A stretch of DNA of 7,713 nt from Candidatus Bipolaricaulota bacterium (lineage in GTDB: Bacteria > Bipolaricaulota > Bipolaricaulia > RBG-16-55-9): contig JAHEOA010000039.1 of assembly GCA_018609825.1 (NCBI GenBank), positions 1 to 7,713 of the forward strand, read 5' to 3'. Positions 1 to 5,305 of the stretch are shown here, one piece after another (the first letter of the stretch is position 1; the number at the start of each line of letters is the position of its first letter). Below the pieces are notes generated by a model. That model was not told the DNA's origin, ran no database searches, and was given only the letters and a program-made list of their open reading frames with translations. The position numbers and the translations under genes are program-made.

Positions 1-596
1 TCGTCCTCGGGCGACTGATAGCGTATGAATACGGCTTTCACCTTCTCGGCCAGATCCTGAACGGGGGTGAGGTCATAGCCGATAAACGTGCCTGCGGGGG
101 CCGGGTAGTCGAATGAGTTGATCGGCTCAAAGATGGACAGCCGGCCTCCGGGCCGAAGGACGCGGTGGAACTCGCGGAATGCTTCGGCTTTGTTCGACAC
201 GTAGATGAGAACCGACCGGACCGTCACGACGTCAACGGACGAGTCGCCAATGACGGACAGATCCTCAGCCGCCGCTTCCGCGAACTCACACTGATCGGCC
301 ACGTCCAGCTCATCGGCGATCGTCCGGCTCCGCTGGAGCAAACCCGTTGAGATGTCGCTAAAGATCACTCGGCCTGATCCGCCGAGCCGTTCGAGCGCGC
401 CGAAGCCGATCAGGCCGTCCCCGGCTCCGACATCCAGGACGACGTCGCTCGGGTTGAGCTGGGCGTGTTCAAGCACGCGATCCCGGATCGGGCGGAGAAA
501 TTCAAGCGTTCGACGTTGCTCCTCGACGTCACCACCGTGGCGGCGTTCGAGGATCCAGCTTGCCCATGGGTCTTGCCGATCACGCTGCATCTTCAT
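1..596 (-). CDS. class I SAM-dependent methyltransferase (3' end outside window)
   Basis: Translated from the reverse strand; about 198 residues are visible and the frame is still open at base 1, so the C-terminus is missing. The N-terminal part has a short helical lead-in (PWASWILERR), then the SAM-binding motif I VLDVGAGDGLIGFG near residues 53-66. The acidic end of strand 2 follows (VIFSDIS), then a motif IV-like segment (SSVDVVTVRSVLIYV) and the post-motif HRVLRPGGRLSIFEP. These are the marks of the Methyltransf_11/25 type Rossmann fold, which transfers a methyl group from S-adenosylmethionine; the acceptor cannot be told from sequence. The start chosen is the ATG at 596-594, because an in-frame TAA lies four codons upstream. 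A second ATG is two codons later. Its start overlaps the stop of a 20-codon upstream ORF (ATGA), so translation is probably coupled. It is transcribed divergently from the sigma factor gene. Confidence 0.85.
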   Translation of the reverse strand, partial: MKMQRDRQDPWASWILERRHGGDVEEQRRTLEFLRPIRDRVLEHAQLNPSDVVLDVGAGDGLIGFGALERLGGSGRVIFSDISTGLLQRSRTIADELDVADQCEFAEAAAEDLSVIGDSSVDVVTVRSVLIYVSNKAEAFREFHRVLRPGGRLSIFEPINSFDYPAPAGTFIGYDLTPVQDLAEKVKAVFIRYQSPED

Positions 597-655
597 CGCC
601 GGGGCACATTACGATGCTGTCCTCGTCTTCCGCCTATCAAGCGGTGGTGCGGCAT
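593..655 (-). CDS. 20-codon leader ORF upstream of the methyltransferase
   Basis: A short reading frame (MPHHRLIGGRRGQHRNVPRR) begins at the ATG 655-653, eight bases after a strong AGGAGG (665-670 on the complement). It ends with TGA at 595-593, overlapping the methyltransferase ATG by two bases. The methyltransferase has no good ribosome binding site of its own, so ribosomes finishing this ORF probably re-initiate on it. The peptide is rich in Arg (six of 20) and His (three). I know of no family that it matches. It may be only a translational coupler, or a regulatory leader peptide. Seen: SD, ORF and overlap. Inferred: translation and coupling. Confidence 0.5.
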   Translation of the reverse strand: MPHHRLIGGRRGQHRNVPRR

Positions 656-664
656 TCCGAATTC

Positions 665-670
665 CCTCCT
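665..670 (-). promoter_or_regulatory. ribosome binding site of the leader ORF
   Basis: The complement reads AGGAGG, a perfect match to the anti-Shine-Dalgarno sequence, with GAGA just upstream. It is placed for the ATG at 655 of the leader ORF and not for the methyltransferase ATG at 596, about 70 bases downstream. This is the main reason to believe the leader ORF is translated. Confidence 0.6.
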
Positions 671-683
671 CTCGAGATTCAGT

Positions 684-711
684 CTAATACGTTCAAGGGG
701 CAACGTGTAGA
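684..711 (-). promoter_or_regulatory. possible sigma-70 promoter for leader ORF/methyltransferase
   Basis: On the complement, TCTACA (711-706, four of six to TTGACA) is followed by a 16-base spacer and TATTAG (689-684, four of six to TATAAT). Transcription would start about 20-25 bases before the leader ORF start codon, leaving room for its AGGAGG. The match is modest in GC-rich DNA and unproven. Confidence 0.35.
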
Positions 712-766
712 CGCCACCGCGCGAGACCGCCATATGCCGCTTCAGAACAGTAAAGAATGACGATCG

Positions 767-796
767 CGCGCAGCTATCGCGCAGACGTGGTACAAT
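767..796 (+). promoter_or_regulatory. extended -10 promoter of the sigma factor gene, with direct repeats
   Basis: TGGTACAAT at 788-796 is an extended -10 element (TGn followed by TACAAT, five of six to consensus). No -35 hexamer is recognisable at 17 bases upstream; that place is taken by two copies of CGCGCAG at 767-773 and 778-784, spaced 11 bases start to start. An extended -10 can work without a -35. The repeats could also mark an activator site. The transcript would start near 803. Confidence 0.5.
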
Positions 797-801
797 GAAA
801 G

Positions 802-818
802 CGGACCGAAGCGGTCCG
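802..818 (+). repeat. perfect inverted repeat at the 5' end of the sigma factor transcript
   Basis: CGGACCG, AAG, CGGTCCG: a perfect 7-bp stem with a 3-base loop. It begins six bases after the -10 element, so it covers the predicted transcription start and the first bases of the RNA. It could be a 5' stabilising hairpin in the mRNA or a repressor site in the DNA; sequence alone does not decide between them. Confidence 0.5.
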
Positions 819-851
819 AAAGTCGGGACGCCCTTGGTGACGGCGTCCATG

Positions 852-857
852 AGGAGG
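852..857 (+). promoter_or_regulatory. ribosome binding site of the sigma factor gene
   Basis: Perfect AGGAGG. The next bases GCCCC lead to ATC at 863, five bases away, which is the ideal spacing for an initiation codon in the conserved sigma frame. This site fixes the probable start although no standard start codon is present there. The ATG at 849-851 overlaps this site and lies in another frame. Confidence 0.6.
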
Positions 858-862
858 GCCCC

Positions 863-1711
863 ATCAGAACCTACGGTCGCGATGCCGTTCAGACGTATCT
901 GCAGGAGATCGGGCGGGTTCCGCTCCTCAACGGCGAGCAGGAGCGGCATCTGGCCCGGCGCGTTCAGCATGGGGATGACGACGCCAAGGCCGAACTGGCC
1001 TCGGCCAACCTGCGATTGGTGGTCTCGATCGCCAAGCGCTACACGCACTTCGGGCTGCCCCTGCTTGATCTGGTGCAAGAGGGCAGCCTCGGCCTGATGC
1101 GCGCGACCGAGAAGTTCGACCCGGAGCGCGGCTTCAAGTTCAGTACGTACGCGACCTGGTGGATTCGCCAGTCGATCACCCGCGCGATCACCCAGACCTC
1201 GCGGGCGATCCGGCTTCCGGAGTCGCTTGTCCAGCGTCTGCGCGAGCTCCATCAGGCGGAAGCGGCCTGGATGGACGCCCACGGCGAGATGCCGAGCGAC
1301 GACGAGCTGGCGAGAGAGCTGGGTATCCCCGTTGATCAGGTGCATCAGGCCCGACAGGCGCCGCAGAATCTCACGTCGCTCGACATGCCGTTCGACGACG
1401 ACTCCGGCGACGAGCTCGGCCAACTGATCGAGGACCACAATGCCGCGACGCCGTTGCAGACGGCGTTGCACGCGTTGAAACGCGACGAGCTGGCGAAGGC
1501 GTTCCGGTCGCTGACCGAGCGCGAACGCCACGTCCTGGAGCTACGCTATGGCCTCAATGGCCACGAACCACACACGCTGGAGGAAGCCGGCCGCGCGTTC
1601 GATCTGAGCCGCGAACGCATCCGCCAGATCCAGAACGAGGCGCTCGAGAAGCTGCGCCATCCCGACGTTCGTCGGCGTCTGGAGCAGTTCCTGCGGCTGG
1701 CCGACGAGTAG
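863..1711 (+). CDS. primary-type RNA polymerase sigma-70 factor (RpoD/SigA-like), non-standard start
   Basis: A sigma-70 subunit that directs RNA polymerase to promoters; 282 residues if translated from 863, typical of the short primary-like factors without region 1.1. Region 1.2 is near residues 6-48 ([16 protein letters not shown]). Region 2 starts at about 49 ([27 protein letters not shown]), with the -10 melting and recognition part [15 protein letters not shown] at about 96-110. Region 3 follows ([13 protein letters not shown] to DQVHQAR). Region 4 ends with the -35-binding helix-turn-helix, [20 protein letters not shown], near 238-257. The frame is open back to 761 but contains no ATG, GTG or TTG before the TTG at 1016, which would delete region 1.2 and part of region 2. 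A perfect AGGAGG five bases before ATC at 863 points to an ATC start, or to a miscalled ATG. A terminator follows the stop. Confidence 0.9.
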   Translation: MRTYGRDAVQTYLQEIGRVPLLNGEQERHLARRVQHGDDDAKAELASANLRLVVSIAKRYTHFGLPLLDLVQEGSLGLMRATEKFDPERGFKFSTYATWWIRQSITRAITQTSRAIRLPESLVQRLRELHQAEAAWMDAHGEMPSDDELARELGIPVDQVHQARQAPQNLTSLDMPFDDDSGDELGQLIEDHNAATPLQTALHALKRDELAKAFRSLTERERHVLELRYGLNGHEPHTLEEAGRAFDLSRERIRQIQNEALEKLRHPDVRRRLEQFLRLADE

Positions 1712-1738
1712 CGCCCCCGTCGACGACGCGTTCTCCGG

Positions 1739-1766
1739 CCCGCTTTTTGCGTAAGAGCGGGGTTTT
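1739..1766 (+). terminator. rho-independent terminator after the sigma factor gene
   Basis: CCCGCT at 1739-1744 pairs with AGCGGG at 1756-1761. The stem can extend inward by a G-T and two A-T pairs, and it is followed by GTTTT. It lies about 28 bases after the sigma factor stop and just before the next promoter, so it separates the two transcription units. The T-run is short. Confidence 0.6.
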
Positions 1767-1769
1767 CCC

Positions 1770-1798
1770 TTGACAGCCCCCGAATCGTCGGCCATAAA
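1770..1798 (+). promoter_or_regulatory. sigma-70 promoter giving a leaderless ABC transporter transcript
   Basis: TTGACA at 1770-1775 is a perfect -35. After exactly 17 bases comes CATAAA at 1793-1798, four of six to TATAAT. The seventh base after the -10 is the A of the ATG at 1805, so the predicted mRNA starts at the initiation codon. No usable Shine-Dalgarno exists: a GAGG at 1800-1803 is one base from the ATG, too close to act. The promoter begins four bases after the preceding terminator's T-run. Confidence 0.65.
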
Positions 1799-1804
1799 TG
1801 AGGC

Positions 1805-2728
1805 ATGGGCGTCATCGAGGTCGAGCGCCTGACGAAGACGTTCGGCGATTTGACCGCCGTGGACGACGTCTCGTTCGAGGTTGACCGGGGCGAGATCTTC
1901 GGCATGCTCGGCCCCAACGGGGCCGGGAAGACGACGACGCTGGAGGTCATCGAAGGGCTCCAAGCGCCGACGACGGGACGCACCCGCGTGCTCGGCTACG
2001 ACCCGCAGACGGATGCCACCGAGGTCAAGTCGCGCATCGGCGTCCAGCTCCAGGCCTCGGCCTACTTCGACCACCTGACGCTTGCCGAAATCCTGGATCT
2101 CTTCGGGAGCTTCTACGGGCAACGCGTCGACGTCGATTCGCTCCTGCAGATCGTGGAGCTCAACGCGAAACGGGACGAGCTAGTGAAAAACCTCTCGGGC
2201 GGCCAGAAACAACGCTTCTCCATCGTGGCCAGCCTCGTCAACGACCCCGAGGTCGTCTTTCTGGACGAGCCGACGACGGGGCTCGACCCGCAAGCGCGTC
2301 GCCACATGTGGGAGACGATCCGCGAGATCAACCGCCAGGGCAAGACGATCGTGCTGACGACGCACTACATGGAGGAGGCCCAGTTGCTCTGTGACCGGGT
2401 GGCGATCGTCGACGACGGGAAGATCGTTGCCCTGGACGCGCCGAGCCAGTTGATACGGAACCTCGACTCCAACTATCGCATCCGGGTGACGACCCAAGGA
2501 CCCGTCGACTTGGCGTCGTTCCAGGACATCGACGGCATCCTCGAGGCCTCGACCGTCCAGAACCACGATCACCGCTACGAGCTTCAGGCGCGCCCGGCGT
2601 TGGAGAGCCTGCCGTCGCTGCTCGCCGCCGTGCGCGAGCGCGGGATTCCGCTGGCGGACATCGAGGTCCAGCCGGCCAACCTGGAGGACGTCTTCATCCG
2701 TCTCACGGGCAAAGAGTTGAGAGACTGA
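1805..2728 (+). CDS. ABC-2 type transporter ATP-binding subunit (CcmA/DrrA-like)
   Basis: A 307-residue ATPase that drives export by the membrane partner encoded next to it. Walker A GPNGAGKTT is at residues 36-44, the Q-loop glutamine at about 81, the ABC signature LSGGQKQR at 130-137, Walker B VVFLDEP at 150-156 with catalytic Glu155, the D-loop GLDPQ just after, and the H-loop TTHYMEEA with His187. After the ATPase domain comes the C-terminal segment usual in the CcmA/DrrA group, ending in NLEDVFIRLTGKEL. All catalytic residues are present and the length is normal. The cargo cannot be told; this group includes drug, lipid and polysaccharide exporters. The start is supported by the leaderless promoter and by the conserved IEVERLTKTFG beginning. 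The permease follows after 42 bases and is probably co-transcribed. Confidence 0.95.
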   Translation: MGVIEVERLTKTFGDLTAVDDVSFEVDRGEIFGMLGPNGAGKTTTLEVIEGLQAPTTGRTRVLGYDPQTDATEVKSRIGVQLQASAYFDHLTLAEILDLFGSFYGQRVDVDSLLQIVELNAKRDELVKNLSGGQKQRFSIVASLVNDPEVVFLDEPTTGLDPQARRHMWETIREINRQGKTIVLTTHYMEEAQLLCDRVAIVDDGKIVALDAPSQLIRNLDSNYRIRVTTQGPVDLASFQDIDGILEASTVQNHDHRYELQARPALESLPSLLAAVRERGIPLADIEVQPANLEDVFIRLTGKELRD

Positions 2729-2770
2729 CGCCGCAGCGAACGGTCAAGGGCTGACTGAAGGATCAGTACC

Positions 2771-3871
2771 GTGATTGGAAAGATCTTCGTCGCCGCGATC
2801 AAGATGCTGTTCCGCGACCGGCTCTCGCTGTTCTGGTCGCTCATCTTCCCGGTGATGTTCGTGGTCATCTTCGGGCTGTTCAGCTTCGGCGAGGGGCCCG
2901 GCAGCGCCCGCGTCGCGATCATCGACCAGGCGGAGAACGACGTCTCGAATCGACTGGTGGAGGGCTTCCGCGAGATCGAGTATTTCGAGTTTGCGGATGT
3001 GGCATCCGAGGCCGCAGCCGAGGAGGCAATTCGGTCCGGAGATTTGGCGGCGGCGATCGTCATTCCGCCGTCCTTTGGATCCGCAGGGGCGTCTTCAGGG
3101 GATCAACCGCCGACGACCGAGCTCACGGCTTACTACGACAAGTCGAGCCCCATCCAGTATCAGATCATCCAGAGCGTGCTCGGGCAGATCGTGAGCGAGA
3201 TCAACCTGGACGCCATGGGCGTGCCCAAGCTGCTCACGCTGACCGAGGAGGCCGTCCAGTCGCGCCAGTTCCAATATATCGACTTCCTGTTGCCCGGCAT
3301 CATGGGGATGGGGCTCATGTTCAACGGGCTGGTCGGCATCGCGACGGACATCTCCCGCTACCGGGAACAGTGGATCCTCAAGCGCATTCGGGCGACGCCG
3401 CTGCCCCCGGGGACCTTCATCCTTGCTCAGGTCTTGGCCTATCTGGTGGTCGTCGTCATCCAGGCGACGCTGATCATCCTGGTGGCCCGGTTTCTGTTCG
3501 ACGCGCACGTTTACGGGAGCCTGATTGAGCTCTACGGCGTGGCGTTGATCGGAACCATGATCTTCCTGAACATCGGCTTCACGATTGCCGGGGTGAGTCG
3601 GACGTCGCGAGGCGCGAACGGCCTGACGAACGTCATCGCGTTCCCCATGCTGTTCCTGTCGGGGACGTTTTTCCCGACGGCCAACCTGCCGACGGTCATC
3701 GAGACCGTCGTGCGCTATCTCCCCTTGACGCCCGTGATGGACGCCATGCGCGCGATCTCGCTCAACGGCGAGCCGTTGACCGCGCTCGGGCCCCAGATGC
3801 TGCTCATCGGCGCCTGGATCGTCGCGTCGTTCGCACTGGCCGCCGGCACGTTCCGCTTCCGCGAGACGTGA
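2771..3871 (+). CDS. ABC-2 type transporter permease
   Basis: Integral membrane partner of the preceding ATPase; 366 residues with a GTG start and AAGGA eight bases upstream. The topology is the usual 1 + 5: a first helix at about 20-38, an extracytoplasmic domain of about 130 residues, then helices near 170-191, 215-242, 251-275, 283-304 and 342-360. The cytoplasmic coupling stretch REQWILKRIRATPLPP (about 198-213) after the second helix is the hallmark of ABC-2 permeases, as is the FLSGTFFPTANLP turn after the fifth. The large outer domain resembles the ABC2_membrane_3 group rather than the small DrrB type. Substrate unknown. Its 3' end overlaps the end of a DoxX-like frame on the other strand, and no clear terminator is seen. 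Confidence 0.93.
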   Translation: MIGKIFVAAIKMLFRDRLSLFWSLIFPVMFVVIFGLFSFGEGPGSARVAIIDQAENDVSNRLVEGFREIEYFEFADVASEAAAEEAIRSGDLAAAIVIPPSFGSAGASSGDQPPTTELTAYYDKSSPIQYQIIQSVLGQIVSEINLDAMGVPKLLTLTEEAVQSRQFQYIDFLLPGIMGMGLMFNGLVGIATDISRYREQWILKRIRATPLPPGTFILAQVLAYLVVVVIQATLIILVARFLFDAHVYGSLIELYGVALIGTMIFLNIGFTIAGVSRTSRGANGLTNVIAFPMLFLSGTFFPTANLPTVIETVVRYLPLTPVMDAMRAISLNGEPLTALGPQMLLIGAWIVASFALAAGTFRFRET

Positions 3872-4193
3872 TCCACTCAGTCGCTGACGTCGAGCCCTGC
3901 CCCGTCACATCCATCGATCGCCGTCGGATCTCGCGGCGCAGCCTTTCCGTCTCCAGCGCGTGGGCGCCCGGGCCCACGAGCGCCAGCGCGAGGCCGATGC
4001 CGGCCAGGGCGCTATCCAGATCCCAAAAGCCCGTCAGTCCCAGGACGTCGCGGCCCTCGGCCAGGCTCTGAGGCAATCGAACGGTCAGCGTGGGCACGAC
4101 CATGAAGATCGCCAGCGCCCCGCCCACCTCCTGCCGCGATTGGAGCAGACGTGCGAGCACGGGGCATCCCGTCTGTGGATTATAGACGGGCAA
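3804..4193 (-). CDS. DoxX-like membrane protein, C-terminal part only (probable remnant)
   Basis: The frame encodes 129 residues from a TTG at 4193, or 118 from a GTG at 4160. Two hydrophobic segments are visible, VGGALAIFMVVPTLTVRLP and LAGIGLALALVGPGAHALE. The second, followed by a basic tail, resembles the last helix and GPGxxSLD ending of DoxX-family proteins. These are small four-helix membrane proteins, some linked to thiosulfate:quinone oxidoreductase or redox control. The first two helices and the family N-terminus are missing, and only 108 bases separate this frame from the next gene, so they cannot be hidden upstream. It is therefore probably a 5'-truncated remnant. The last 40 or so residues look random and run 68 bases into the permease gene. 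The assignment rests on pattern only. Confidence 0.4.
   Translation of the reverse strand: MPVYNPQTGCPVLARLLQSRQEVGGALAIFMVVPTLTVRLPQSLAEGRDVLGLTGFWDLDSALAGIGLALALVGPGAHALETERLRREIRRRSMDVTGQGSTSATEWITSRGSGTCRRPVRTTRRSRRR
4168..4190. repeat. inverted repeat carrying a TATAAT in its loop
   Basis: CCCGTCT at 4168-4174 and AGACGGG at 4184-4190 are perfect inverted arms around a 9-base loop. Read on the minus strand the loop and arm contain TATAAT (4184-4179), a perfect -10 hexamer, 12 bases or so before the GTG at 4160 of the DoxX-like frame. No -35 match was found at the right distance. It could be an operator over a promoter, or chance. Confidence 0.35.
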
Positions 4194-4300
4194 GATGGCG
4201 TTGCATGGCCCCCGTCCGGGGCAACGTCGGCGCTCATGTCTGTCGGCTTCGGTCTCGTCAGCTCGTCAGGCTTGTCGGATCAGACGTGACCGGCCGCCGA

Positions 4301-4948
4301 CTAGACGTTGCAGTCGGCGACGTCCTCGGGCCCGTTGTTGATATGGGCGTTGATGAACGCCAGCACCCGGTCTGAGTTGAAGTCCTCCAGGAACATCATG
4401 CGGCCCCAAGAGGTCACGGCAATCCGCTGGGCCTCAATGTCCACGTCGCCCGCATTGGCTTCGGGGGCGGCAAAATCGCCCGAATACGGGGCGCTGATCA
4501 CCCGGCAGTAGCGCGTGTCCTCCTGCCGAAGGTTGCGGACGAACGACTCGATGTCGGCGATCGTATTCTCGCTGACCGCCTGCAGACCGGACGAGCGGTA
4601 GTGGATGATCACGCCGCCGTGTTCCAGGTTGTGGATCTGCAGGTCGAGCGGAAGTTCGCTGGAGTTGACGCCATAGGACACGACGCCGGATCCCCGGTGA
4701 CAGCCCGACGTCGGCGGGGAGCTGTTGTAGGATTGGGTCGAGCAGTTTTCGCTGTGCGTGCGCCCTTGGACCGCCACGGCGAACCCGGGCCGCTCGGGAT
4801 AGAACGCGTTCATCGCCATCACCGCGCCATAGCCGATCGCGACAATGGCGACCAGGATGCCGACCCGCTTCCCCCAGCGTTTCAGTTTGACCGGGCTGAC
4901 GCCGCCCTTATTGTTGGACTGCTGCTTCTTATTGCTCTTCTTCGCCAT
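4301..4948 (-). CDS. membrane-anchored DUF3105 family protein
   Basis: A 215-residue protein with a Lys/Asn-rich cytoplasmic N-terminus (residues 1-29), one membrane helix at about 29-48, and an extracytoplasmic DUF3105 domain. The family signature is clear: YNSSPPTSGCH at 74-84 and HNLEHGGVIIHY at 106-117, then TSWGRMMFL near 179-187. The clustered His residues (65, 84, 106, 110, 116) look like a metal site. The four Cys (69, 83, 148, 213) could form disulfides outside the cell. The biochemical role of DUF3105 is not known to me. Start: the ATG is preceded by AGGAGGAGG at seven bases. It is divergent from the copper oxidase operon, so a role in the same copper or redox process is possible but only inferred. 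It is not an enzyme I can name. Confidence 0.85.
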   Translation of the reverse strand: MAKKSNKKQQSNNKGGVSPVKLKRWGKRVGILVAIVAIGYGAVMAMNAFYPERPGFAVAVQGRTHSENCSTQSYNSSPPTSGCHRGSGVVSYGVNSSELPLDLQIHNLEHGGVIIHYRSSGLQAVSENTIADIESFVRNLRQEDTRYCRVISAPYSGDFAAPEANAGDVDIEAQRIAVTSWGRMMFLEDFNSDRVLAFINAHINNGPEDVADCNV

Positions 4949-4981
4949 CGACGACCTCCTCCTGAGTGGGCGTTGGCCAAG

Positions 4982-5009
4982 ATCGTAATGCGCGAGCGCC
5001 GGATGTCGA
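4982..5009 (-). promoter_or_regulatory. probable promoter of the DUF3105 gene
   Basis: On the complement, TCGACA (5009-5004, five of six to TTGACA), a 16-base spacer, then TACGAT (4987-4982, four of six to TATAAT). Transcription would start near 4975, leaving an untranslated leader of about 27 bases that holds the AGGAGG ribosome binding site. Confidence 0.5.
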
Positions 5010-5305
5010 CAGGCGCCCGCTCGTCGATCAGTATCTCAAGGCCCCGTCCTTATTGCACACGATGATCGTTCCTAGCGCTGTAAGGCGCCTTACACAAAGT
5101 CCGGGGATCACGCGTCAGGATCGCTGTCGAGAGGTCCGTTGGATGTCGTAGTGGCGCGCAAGGCCGCCCCCTCGCGGCGAGCGACGCACCGAAGACGATC
5201 ATGTCGGCGAGTCTCGGCGTGGCGGGTGGCACACACGCGAGCGATGCCGTATCAAGGACCCGGTCGCGATCGGCTCGGACGGCACTCTGGACGACGAAGG
5301 AGCGA
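5010..5305. other. intergenic region between divergent DUF3105 and copper oxidase genes
   Basis: Apart from the palindrome at 5079-5094 I see no gene here. A TTGCAC at 5053-5058 could be a plus-strand -35, but no good -10 follows at 15-19 bases. The plus-strand promoter of the oxidase operon is therefore not identified. The oxidase frame is open back to an ATG at 5201, which lacks a ribosome binding site and would add 35 residues ahead of the signal peptide, so I treat 5201-5305 as untranslated leader. Confidence 0.5.
5079..5094. promoter_or_regulatory. perfect 16-bp palindrome, candidate CRP/FNR-type operator
   Basis: TGTAAGGCGCCTTACA is a perfect palindrome midway between the divergent DUF3105 gene and the copper oxidase operon. 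Its layout, TGTAA-N6-TTACA, has the half-site spacing of CRP-family sites (TGTGA-N6-TCACA). It does not fit the CsoR, CueR or CopY copper operators. It could bind a dimeric regulator that controls one or both transcription units. The regulator is not in this window. Confidence 0.5.

Noticed and set aside
795..1097. Plus-strand frame starting at ATG 795 that overlaps the sigma factor N-terminus
   Set aside because: Its product has no recognisable domain and the sigma frame is the conserved one. I considered a -1 frameshift from its ATG at 849 into the sigma frame, but the bases around 855-863 do not form a proper slippery heptamer.
593..1531. Long minus-strand frame of 312 codons opposite the sigma factor gene
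   Set aside because: It is the antisense shadow of a conserved sigma-70 gene and has no family motif; only its last 20 codons, which have their own AGGAGG and ATG, are worth keeping as the leader ORF.
1541..2122. Minus-strand frames opposite the sigma factor end and the ABC ATPase start
   Set aside because: Low-complexity Arg/Ala-rich products typical of antisense frames in GC-rich genes, and they cross a terminator and a promoter.
3960..4289. Plus-strand frame of 109 codons after the permease
   Set aside because: No hydrophobic or family pattern, and no ribosome binding site; the opposite strand carries the DoxX-like signal instead.
5079..5094. CsoR, CueR or CopY copper operator as the identity of the palindrome
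   Set aside because: It lacks the G-tract core of CsoR sites, the ACCTTCC arms of CueR sites and the TACAnnTGTA core of CopY boxes; the half-site spacing fits the CRP family better.
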